Source: Mesorhizobium sp.
Lineage (GTDB): Bacteria; Pseudomonadota; Alphaproteobacteria; Rhizobiales; Rhizobiaceae
Reading direction: 5' to 3'
Length of the DNA stretch: 8,059 bases
Assembly: GCA_019509685.1 (NCBI GenBank)
Contig: JAEKLU010000049.1
Coordinates: 1 to 8,059 of the forward strand
Positions 1-5,804 of the stretch are shown piece by piece. Under the pieces are notes generated by a model. The model was not told the DNA's origin. It made no database searches and saw nothing but the letters and a program-made list of their open reading frames with translations. Position 1 is the first letter of the stretch. Each line of letters begins with the position of its first letter. The position numbers were made by a program, and so were the translations under genes.

Positions 1-223
1 CGTCATCCTAGGGTGGAGCAGTCGCGAAGCGACGTCGCGGAAACCCTAGGATCCATTCCGTGACCTGGCGGCCGTGCTCCAGCGGTTGAGAATATCCGGC
101 CGCGCACCGCAGGCGTTAATCACCGTAACGTCTTGATCCGTTTTCGTTTTTCGATCGACGTCACGGAATGGATCCTCGGGTCTGCGCGCGTCGCTTCGCT
201 CCTTGCTTCGCCCTTGGATGACG
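1..223. repeat. Long palindromic intergenic element with 64-base arms
   Basis: Positions 1-64 and 160-223 are inverted copies of each other, separated by a 95-base centre. The innermost 16 bases (49-64, GGATCCATTCCGTGAC) match 160-175 perfectly. The outer tips (1-13 against 211-223) match at 12 of 13 positions, and an 11-base block GCGAAGCGACG (24-34) matches 189-199. Overall about 53 of 64 positions agree, with one compensated single-base shift. The centre is not symmetric and carries no plausible gene; reading frames crossing the element look like chance. The style resembles dispersed intergenic repeats of Mesorhizobium, but that is recollection, not a search. It could be a MITE-like element, a REP/BIME-type repeat, or an RNA-level hairpin. 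It starts at the window edge, so its left boundary is uncertain. Confidence 0.75.
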
Positions 224-277
224 ACCGCACAGGCGGCTGTACCCAACCATCGACGTCGTCGCTATGAGCCCTCGCCA

Positions 278-297
278 ACTGTCACCATCTGTCACCA
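278..297. repeat. Short tandem direct repeat upstream of the regulator promoter
   Basis: CTGTCACCA occurs at 279-287 and again at 289-297, a 10-base period and so about one helical turn. It ends 25 bases before the proposed -35 box of the regulator promoter. Spacing and position would suit a pair of protein-binding half-sites, but two copies of nine bases can also arise by chance. No known binding motif is recognised. Confidence 0.25.
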
Positions 298-322
298 ACC
301 ATACGCGTACGTCGATTTCGTG

Positions 323-351
323 TTGACTCCCCACCGCTTTCATTTTACGAC
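323..351 (+). promoter_or_regulatory. Candidate sigma-70-type promoter for the TetR-adaptor-pump operon
   Basis: TTGACT (323-328) is a near-consensus -35 box. After a 17-base spacer comes TACGAC (346-351), a weak -10 box matching three of six consensus bases. The stretch is locally AT-rich against a GC-rich background and lies 42 bases upstream of the regulator start codon, giving a leader of about 35 bases. No promoter-like sequence was seen in the 53-base gap between regulator and adaptor, so this is probably the promoter of all three efflux genes. Confidence 0.5.
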
Positions 352-373
352 TGACGAAAATTGAAATTCGTCA
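352..373. promoter_or_regulatory. Candidate TetR-family operator (dyad)
   Basis: Perfect 7-base arms TGACGAA (352-358) and TTCGTCA (367-373) flank an 8-base AT-rich centre. Symmetry resumes beyond a single mismatch (GA at 349-350 against TC at 375-376). The total length of 22 to 28 bases suits binding by TetR-family dimers. It begins immediately after the proposed -10 box and covers the expected transcription start, where a bound repressor would block initiation. It lies 20 bases upstream of the TetR gene, which fits autoregulation. No second copy was noticed elsewhere in the window. The repressor assignment is inferred from position. Confidence 0.6.
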
Positions 374-392
374 CTCATCAAACGAAAGCACC

Positions 393-998
393 ATGTCCGA
401 AGCCGCCAGCATAACGGCCGATCCCACCAGGCAAGAGAATGTGACGCGCATTCTCGACTGCGCCGAGCGGCTGTTCCGGCACTACGGCTACGGCAAGACC
501 AACGTTGCCGACATCGCCCGCGAACTCGGCATGTCGCCCGCCAACATCTATCGCTTTTTCGCATCCAAGGTCGAAATCCACCAAGCCGTCTGCGGCCGCA
601 TGCTCGGCGCGAGCTACAACATGGCCTACGAGATCTCGCGGCTTCCGATCAGTGCCGAGGAGCGGCTGCGCCGTTACGTGCATGCCCAATACAAGATGAC
701 GCTGGAAGTCCTGCTCGACGACCAGAAGGTCCACGAAATGGTTATCGTCGCGCTTGAGCGCGACTGGGCCGTCATCGACAAGCATGTCGACAGCATCCAT
801 GACATCTTCGCCGAGATCATCCGCGAGGGCATCGAAGCGGGCGAATTCCGCAAACAGGATCCTGTGACGGCCTCGCGCTGCTTCGGCGCCGCTACTGTCA
901 TTCTCTGCCATCCCCAGATGGTGGCGCAGTGCCTTGCCAAGACCAACAGGGCAACGACCGACGACCTTATCGACTACGCCATCAGGGCCTTGAAATAG
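393..998 (+). CDS. TetR/AcrR-family transcriptional repressor
   Basis: This 201-residue protein has the usual TetR length and layout. The N-terminal DNA-binding domain spans about residues 17-65, with the helix-turn-helix at roughly 36-55 (TNVADIARELGMSPANIYRF), including the typical G-x-S-x-x-x-[IL]-Y-x-[FHY]-F pattern and a following lysine. Residues from about 75 to the end form the helical ligand-binding and dimerisation domain, which is too variable to indicate the ligand. The ATG at 393 follows a modest GAAAG ribosome site four bases upstream; this start keeps a normal short arm before the DNA-binding domain. It is the first gene of a co-directional cluster with an efflux adaptor 53 bases downstream. 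It therefore probably represses its own operon through the dyad at 352-373 and releases it when a toxic compound binds. The inducer is unknown. Confidence 0.93.
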   Translation: MSEAASITADPTRQENVTRILDCAERLFRHYGYGKTNVADIARELGMSPANIYRFFASKVEIHQAVCGRMLGASYNMAYEISRLPISAEERLRRYVHAQYKMTLEVLLDDQKVHEMVIVALERDWAVIDKHVDSIHDIFAEIIREGIEAGEFRKQDPVTASRCFGAATVILCHPQMVAQCLAKTNRATTDDLIDYAIRALK

Positions 999-1040
999 AA
1001 GCTGTCGGCCGGATGCCGGTTGACGATCATCTCCAGTTCG

Positions 1041-1054
1041 GGAGTGCTAAGGTG
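1041..1054 (+). promoter_or_regulatory. Ribosome binding site that fixes a GTG start for the adaptor
   Basis: GGAG (1041-1044) lies seven bases before GTG (1052-1054), a near-ideal Shine-Dalgarno spacing. Starting here gives an N-terminus of a few polar residues, a basic pair (R9, K10), a hydrophobic stretch and a lipobox cysteine at position 26. The in-frame ATG at 1013 has no comparable site and would put 13 polar or acidic residues in front of the signal peptide. Confidence 0.7.
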
Positions 1055-2200
1055 TCTTTGTCCAGTTCCATCATCCGCAAGCTGCCAGCCGCGGGCCTTA
1101 TCGTCGCCGCGCTCGCGCTTGCCGCCTGCAGCCAGGAGAAGGCCGCACCGGTCGCGGAAATTATCCGTCCGGTGAAAGTGGTCGAGATCGGCGAGGCGCA
1201 GACCACCCGTCAGCTCGACTATTCCGGGTCGGTGCGCGCCCGGGTCGAAATGAATCTCGGCTTCCGCGTCGCCGGCAAGGTCACCGAGCGTCTCGTCGAT
1301 ATCGGCCAGCATGTGAATGCCGGCGATGTGCTCGCCCGCATCGACCCCACCGACTACGCGCTGTCGGTGAAAAGCGCGCAGGCCAGCCTCGATGCCGCTG
1401 AGCGCCAGGTCGAAATCGTCGACATCGCCAAGAAGCGCGCCGAGCAGCTCTACGCCAAGAATTTCGCGCCTAAGTCGCAGCTCGATCAGGCGACGCTGAC
1501 CTACGATCAGGCGGTGGCGACGCGCGATGCCGCCCGCTCGACGCTCTCCCAGGCGCAGAACCAGGTCCAATACGCGGATCTCAAGGCCACCAAGGACGGC
1601 ATCGTCACCACCGTCGCCGCCGATGTCGGCCAGGTCGTGGCCGCCGGCACGCCGGTGATGACGGTTGCCGTCGACGGCGAGAAGGAAGTGCTGATCGCCG
1701 TGCCGGAAATGGATATCGCCGGCTTCCGTCCCGGCAAGGAAGTCAAGGCCAGCTTCTGGTCGGATGACGCGCTCACGCTTGCCGGCAAGGTCCGCGAGGT
1801 AGCGGGCAGCGCCGACGCGCAGTCGCGTACCTTCGCGGTTCGGGTTTCGCTGCCCAGCGATCCGCGCGTGCTGCTTGGCATGACCGCCAATGTCGCGGCG
1901 ACGGTCGGCAGCAAGGCGCAGCTGGTGTCGGTCCCGCTGACCGCAATGGCGCAGAAGGATGGCAAGCAGATCGTCTGGACCGTCGACCGCGCCTCAGACA
2001 CGGTCCATCCGCGTGCGATCAAGGTGGCAAACTTCACCGCCGACGGCGTCGCCGTGGCCGACGGCCTGAAACAGGGCGACGTCGTGGTCGCCGCCGGTAC
2101 GCAGTTCATGACCGAGAACCTGAAGGTCAAGCTTTCCAGCGACGTTGAGCAGTCCGCCTCGGCGGAGGACGATGTCGCCACGACCAGTAGCCTGCACTAA
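1052..2200 (+). CDS. RND efflux periplasmic adaptor subunit (HlyD/MFP family lipoprotein)
   Basis: This 382-residue protein is the usual size for an RND adaptor. It starts with a lipoprotein signal peptide: basic residues at 9-10, a hydrophobic core, and lipobox L-A-A-C with the acylated cysteine at 26. It should therefore be anchored in the inner membrane and face the periplasm. The first half of the lipoyl domain begins near residue 70 (GFRVAGKV, followed by G-x-x-V-x-x-G-D-V-L). An alanine- and glutamine-rich alpha-helical hairpin spans about 100-170, and the second lipoyl half starts near 174 (YADLKATKDGIV). The beta-barrel and membrane-proximal domains follow, and the protein ends in a short acidic and serine-rich tail. 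Its role is to couple the pump encoded next to an outer-membrane channel. It shares strand and probably a transcript with the TetR gene and the pump. The family is clear; the substrate is not. Confidence 0.93.
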   Translation: MSLSSSIIRKLPAAGLIVAALALAACSQEKAAPVAEIIRPVKVVEIGEAQTTRQLDYSGSVRARVEMNLGFRVAGKVTERLVDIGQHVNAGDVLARIDPTDYALSVKSAQASLDAAERQVEIVDIAKKRAEQLYAKNFAPKSQLDQATLTYDQAVATRDAARSTLSQAQNQVQYADLKATKDGIVTTVAADVGQVVAAGTPVMTVAVDGEKEVLIAVPEMDIAGFRPGKEVKASFWSDDALTLAGKVREVAGSADAQSRTFAVRVSLPSDPRVLLGMTANVAATVGSKAQLVSVPLTAMAQKDGKQIVWTVDRASDTVHPRAIKVANFTADGVAVADGLKQGDVVVAAGTQFMTENLKVKLSSDVEQSASAEDDVATTSSLH

Positions 2201-2448
2201 CCAGGCGCAGCAGACGCCGTTCCCGCTCCCGCGGCGTCAAGCCGCGAGCCGGGGAAGGCATGGGTTCCGGGCGGCGGACGCCCGACCGTGAGATGCCGGC
2301 ATGTTGGCTCCCCCGCAGCAGTGCCGCGTCCCACGCGATTTGCGATCTCTCTCCGCTTGAGGGGTCTCGTCGCCCGGAAGCCCGACCGAGAATTCATGGA
2401 ACAGCATGGCAAGCCTGCCTTGCCGGCCAATTGGACTGGACTTGCGCC
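2201..2448 (+). other. Structured 248-base gap between adaptor and pump genes
   Basis: This gap is unusually long for adaptor and pump genes of one operon. It contains two 17-base hairpins of the same shape, each a 6-bp stem with a 5-base loop: CGCGGC/GCCGCG at 2230-2246 and CGGGCG/CGCCCG at 2268-2284. A perfect 10-base palindrome ATGCCGGCAT sits at 2293-2302. No T-run follows either hairpin, so they are not classical terminators. They could be mRNA processing, stability or attenuation elements. No promoter-like sequence is convincing. The adaptor reading frame has no further stop after its TAA until the TGA at 2450, and the pump frame is also open, probably because of high GC. Confidence 0.45.
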
Positions 2449-2452
2449 ATGA
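2396..2452 (+). CDS. Possible 18-codon leader ORF overlapping the pump start codon
   Basis: An ATG at 2396, preceded by GAG five bases upstream, opens an 18-residue frame (MEQHGKPALPANWTGLAP). Its TGA at 2450-2452 overlaps the pump ATG at 2449-2451 in the four-base ATGA arrangement typical of translational coupling. The pump itself has only a weak ribosome site (GGA, 2438-2440), so ribosomes ending here could help its initiation. The peptide has no recognisable family, and short frames of this kind are common by chance in GC-rich DNA. This is a hypothesis. Confidence 0.2.
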   Translation: MEQHGKPALPANWTGLAP

Positions 2453-5400
2453 CCACGACAAACGACAGTAGCGCCGAGAAGCGCCCCTTCAACCTTTCGC
2501 GCTGGGCGATCGGGCATCCGAGCATCGCCCGCTTCCTGTTCGGGCTGATCATCCTGGCCGGCGCGCTCGGCCTGATGCGCATGGGCCAGAAGGAAGATCC
2601 CGATTTCACCTTCCGCGTCATGGTGGTGCAGGCGATTTGGCCGGGCGCCTCGATCAAGGACATGGAAGACCAGGTCGTCAACAAGATCGAGCGCAAGCTG
2701 CAGGAAACGCCGCATCTCGATTTCGTGCGCTCCTATACCCGCGCCGGCAGCGCCATCATCACGCTCCAGGTCAAGGGCGACACCGATGCCGCGGAGGTGA
2801 AGGATGCCTTCTACCAGGTGCGCAAGAAGGTCGGCGACATTTCAGGCGACTTGCCGCAGGGCCTGCTCGGTCCCTATTTCAATGACGAGTTCGGCGACAC
2901 CTTCATCACGCTGCATTCGATCAGCGGCGACGGCTTCACCTATCCGGAACTGAAGAAATTCGCCATCCAGGCGCGCGACATGCTGTTGACGACGCCGGGC
3001 GTCGAGAAGGCCGTCATCATCGGCGACCAGCCCGAGAAGATCTATATCGACGTCTCGTCCAAGGCGCTCGCCGAACGCGGCCTGACGATGGTCGACCTGC
3101 AGAACGCCATCAAGGGCCAGAACAATGTCGATCCGGCGGGTTCGGTCGACACCGGCCTGCGTTCGGTTCGCATCTCGGTCGAGGGCGACGTCACCAAGGC
3201 CGCCGATATCCGCGAGTTGCGCCTGCGTTCCGGCAGCCAGGTGACGCGTCTCGGCGACATCGCCACCGTCTCTTCCGGCCTCCAGGATCCTTACGACAGC
3301 AAATACCTCTTCAACGGCCATGAGAGCGTTCAGCTCGGCGTCGTCATGGCCAAGGGTTTCAACGTCAAGGATGTCGGCAAGGATGTGGAGGCGACCTACC
3401 AGCGTTTCGAGTCGGAGCTGCCTTATGGCGTGTCGGTCGACCAGATCTCCGACCAGCCCCAGGTCGTCAAGGACGCGGTGAGCGAATTCATGGAGGCGCT
3501 CGGCGAAGCGCTGCTCATCGTGCTTGCCGTCTCGCTGCTGTCGATCGGCTGGCGCTCCGGCCTGGTCATCGCCATCGCGATCCCGCTGGTCTTGGCCGCC
3601 ACCTTCGCCATCATGTATGAGATCGGCATCGACCTGCAGCGCATCTCGCTCGGCGCGCTGATCATCGCGCTCGGTCTCCTGGTCGACGACGCCATGATCG
3701 TCGTCGAGATGATGGAGCGGAAGCTCGAGGAAGGGCTGGTCAAGATCGAGGCGGCGAGCTTCGCCTACACCTCGACCGCTTTCCCGATGCTCACCGGCAC
3801 GCTGATCACCACCGCCGGCTTCATCCCGGTCGGCTTCGCCGCGTCGACCGCCGGCGAATATGTGCGCACCCTGTTTTATGTCGTCGGCATCGCGCTCATC
3901 GTATCCTGGTTCGTCGCGGTCTATTTCACGCCGTGGCTCGGCTACATGATCCTGAAGCAGCGCAAGCATGCCGGCAGCCATCACGATGTCTTCGACACCG
4001 GCTTCTACCGCCGGCTGCGCGCCACGGTCACCTGGGCCGTGCGCCACCGCATCATCGTGCTGGTGATGACGCTGGTCACCTTCGCCACCAGCCTGTGGGC
4101 CTTCCAGTTCATCCCGCAGAATTTCTTCCCGCAATCCTCGCGCCCCGAAATCCTGGTCGATCTCTGGCTGCCGGAAGGCACCTCGATCAAGGAAGTCGAA
4201 AAGCAGGCCAAGGCGTTCGAAGGCCGGATGATGGACGATCCCGACAAGCGCTTCATCGCCACCTATATCGGCGAGGGCGCGCCGCGCTTCTTCCTGCCGC
4301 TCGACCAGCAGCTCCGCAACCCGAACTTCGCCCAGCTCCTCGTCATGGCCAAGGACGAGCCGGCGCGCGAGCGGTTGATCGTCAAGATGCGCCGGATTCT
4401 GGCCGATGATTTCCCCTCGATCCGCGGCAAGGTCGACCGCCTGTTCCTCGGCCCGCCGACCGGCTGGCCGGTGCAGATGCGTATCATGGGCCCGGACCGC
4501 CAGGAGGTTCGCCGCATCGCCGATGAGGTGAAGGCGAAGTTCCAGGCCAACCCGCTGCTCGGCGCCATCCATGACGACTGGCTGGAGCCGGTGCCGGCGA
4601 TGAAGCTGGTGATAGACCAGGACCGTGCCCGTGCATTGGGCGTCACCTCGCAGCGCATCCGCCAGATGCTGCAGGCCACCATGTCCGGCGCGCCGCTCGA
4701 CGATTTCCGCGACGGCGAGGAGACGGTCTCGATCGTCGCCCGCGAACCGGCGGCGACCCGCAAGCTGCTGTCCTCGGTCGACTCCGTCTACATCCCGACC
4801 GACTTCGGCGGCTCGGTGCCGCTGTCGCAGGTGGCCAAGGTCGTGCCTGTCATGGAGCAGGGCATCGAGTGGCGGCGCGACCGCCTGCCGACCATCTCGG
4901 TGCGCGCCACGCTGCCGGACGGCGTGCAGTCGAACGACGTCGTCACCAAGATGTACAACGACATGAAGGACCTGCGCGCCGGCCTGCCTGCAGGATACAA
5001 TATCGAGATCCAGGGCGGCGCCGAGGACTCGGCCGAAAGCCAGGCCTCGATCGCGGCCAAGGCGCCGATCATGCTCGCCATCATCGTCGTGCTGCTGATG
5101 ATCCAGCTGCAGCATTTCGGCAAGGCCATGCTGGTGCTCGCCACCGGCCCGCTTGGCATCATCGGCGCCGCTGCGGCGCTGCTGATCAGCGGCGCGCCGT
5201 TCGGCTTCGTCGCCATCCTCGGCGTCATCGCGCTGCTCGGCATCATCATGCGCAACTCGATCATCCTGGTCGATCAGATCGACCAGGACATCGCGGCGGG
5301 CATGGACCGCTCGGAGGCGATCGTTGGCGCCGCCGTGCGCCGTTTCCGGCCGATCATGCTCACGGCGCTGACCGCCGTGCTGGCGCTGATCCCGATCTCG

Positions 5401-5604
5401 CGCGCCGTCTTCTGGGGGCCATTGGCCTACGCCATGATGGGCGGTATTCTCGTCGCCACCGTGCTCACCATCCTGGTGCTGCCGGCCGGCTACGCGCTGT
5501 TCTTCGGCCGCGAGAAGAAGAAGGTGAAGATCGACGAACAGACGCCGGAGCCAGAGAACGTCGAAGGCACTGAACGGCCGCAGCTGGCGCTGGCCGCCGA
5601 ATAG
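2449..5604 (+). CDS. RND-family multidrug efflux pump, inner-membrane permease subunit (AcrB-like, HAE type)
   Basis: This 1051-residue protein is close in length to AcrB (1049). It is a proton-driven antiporter that forms a trimer in the inner membrane and exports compounds from the periplasm or membrane through the adaptor and an outer channel. It shows the duplicated RND plan: a first membrane helix near residues 26-46, a large periplasmic loop beginning KEDPDFTFR, a helix bundle, a second periplasmic loop and a final helix bundle. The TM4 proton-relay pair is present in GLLVDDAMIVVE (D413, D414, matching AcrB D407/D408). R965 and T972 match AcrB R971 and T978. At the AcrB K940 position the motif IIMRNSIILVDQ has R935. 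The VDD signature favours organic substrates over metal ions. The ATG at 2449 was chosen because the sequence before it is Pro/Arg/Cys-rich and unlike the family; family-like sequence starts with FNLSRWAIGHPS. A polar tail of about 30 residues ends the protein. No outer-membrane channel gene follows. The substrate is unknown. Confidence 0.95.
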   Translation: MTTTNDSSAEKRPFNLSRWAIGHPSIARFLFGLIILAGALGLMRMGQKEDPDFTFRVMVVQAIWPGASIKDMEDQVVNKIERKLQETPHLDFVRSYTRAGSAIITLQVKGDTDAAEVKDAFYQVRKKVGDISGDLPQGLLGPYFNDEFGDTFITLHSISGDGFTYPELKKFAIQARDMLLTTPGVEKAVIIGDQPEKIYIDVSSKALAERGLTMVDLQNAIKGQNNVDPAGSVDTGLRSVRISVEGDVTKAADIRELRLRSGSQVTRLGDIATVSSGLQDPYDSKYLFNGHESVQLGVVMAKGFNVKDVGKDVEATYQRFESELPYGVSVDQISDQPQVVKDAVSEFMEALGEALLIVLAVSLLSIGWRSGLVIAIAIPLVLAATFAIMYEIGIDLQRISLGALIIALGLLVDDAMIVVEMMERKLEEGLVKIEAASFAYTSTAFPMLTGTLITTAGFIPVGFAASTAGEYVRTLFYVVGIALIVSWFVAVYFTPWLGYMILKQRKHAGSHHDVFDTGFYRRLRATVTWAVRHRIIVLVMTLVTFATSLWAFQFIPQNFFPQSSRPEILVDLWLPEGTSIKEVEKQAKAFEGRMMDDPDKRFIATYIGEGAPRFFLPLDQQLRNPNFAQLLVMAKDEPARERLIVKMRRILADDFPSIRGKVDRLFLGPPTGWPVQMRIMGPDRQEVRRIADEVKAKFQANPLLGAIHDDWLEPVPAMKLVIDQDRARALGVTSQRIRQMLQATMSGAPLDDFRDGEETVSIVAREPAATRKLLSSVDSVYIPTDFGGSVPLSQVAKVVPVMEQGIEWRRDRLPTISVRATLPDGVQSNDVVTKMYNDMKDLRAGLPAGYNIEIQGGAEDSAESQASIAAKAPIMLAIIVVLLMIQLQHFGKAMLVLATGPLGIIGAAAALLISGAPFGFVAILGVIALLGIIMRNSIILVDQIDQDIAAGMDRSEAIVGAAVRRFRPIMLTALTAVLALIPISRAVFWGPLAYAMMGGILVATVLTILVLPAGYALFFGREKKKVKIDEQTPEPENVEGTERPQLALAAE

Positions 5605-5632
5605 GAACTGAAACAACAGGTGGCAACCTGAA

Positions 5633-5668
5633 ATCATCCGCCATTGGTGAAAGCCGGTGGCGGATGAT
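5633..5668 (+). terminator. Strong 16-bp hairpin with GAAA loop after the pump gene
   Basis: ATCATCCGCCA (5633-5643) pairs perfectly with TGGCGGATGAT (5658-5668). The stem continues inward through G-U and G-C pairs to 16 bp, closing a GAAA tetraloop at 5649-5652. It begins 29 bases after the pump stop codon. No T-run follows, so it is not a classical intrinsic terminator. It may end the efflux transcript with help from Rho, or protect the mRNA 3' end after processing. Confidence 0.6.
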
Positions 5669-5739
5669 CCGCATCAGAGGGCCGGGTGAAAAATGCTCCT
5701 CGCGGCTGCTCCGGCAAAACAGAATTCCTTTTCACGAAC

Positions 5740-5768
5740 TTGATGCAGGCCGATCCTGCACCGATATC
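5740..5768 (+). promoter_or_regulatory. Weak candidate promoter with internal dyad upstream of the flavin monooxygenase
   Basis: TTGATG (5740-5745), a 17-base spacer and GATATC (5763-5768) could form a sigma-70-type promoter, with the -10 matching three of six consensus bases. A perfect dyad TGCAGG/CCTGCA with a 5-base centre (5744-5760) lies in the spacer, where a regulator could bind. The gene after it is separated from the pump by 200 bases and a strong hairpin, so an independent promoter is expected somewhere in 5669-5804. Nothing else convincing was seen there. Confidence 0.3.
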
Positions 5769-5804
5769 GGAGCGGCTACGCTCGTCATCGCTGGATCATT
5801 TCCC

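Noticed and set aside
46..343. Short - strand frames in the leftmost region
   Set aside because: They run through the palindromic repeat and promoter region, have Arg-rich low-information translations and no plausible ribosome sites.
929..1051. Upstream start for the adaptor at the ATG at 929
   Set aside because: It would overlap the TetR gene by 70 bases and bury the lipoprotein signal peptide. The GTG at 1052 has a good ribosome site and yields a proper signal sequence.
2260..2448. 63-residue N-terminal extension of the pump from the ATG at 2260
   Set aside because: The extension has no resemblance to RND N-termini and lies across two hairpins. The family-like sequence begins just after the ATG at 2449.
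2842..5637. A 931-codon open frame on the - strand opposite the pump gene
   Set aside because: It is an antisense shadow of a GC-rich gene. Its translation is dominated by Asp, His, Arg and Gly with no recognisable domain, while the + strand encodes an unmistakable RND pump.
5664..5804. 47-residue N-terminal extension of the monooxygenase from the ATG at 5664
   Set aside because: That ATG is inside the hairpin after the pump gene and has no ribosome site; the added residues do not fit the family.
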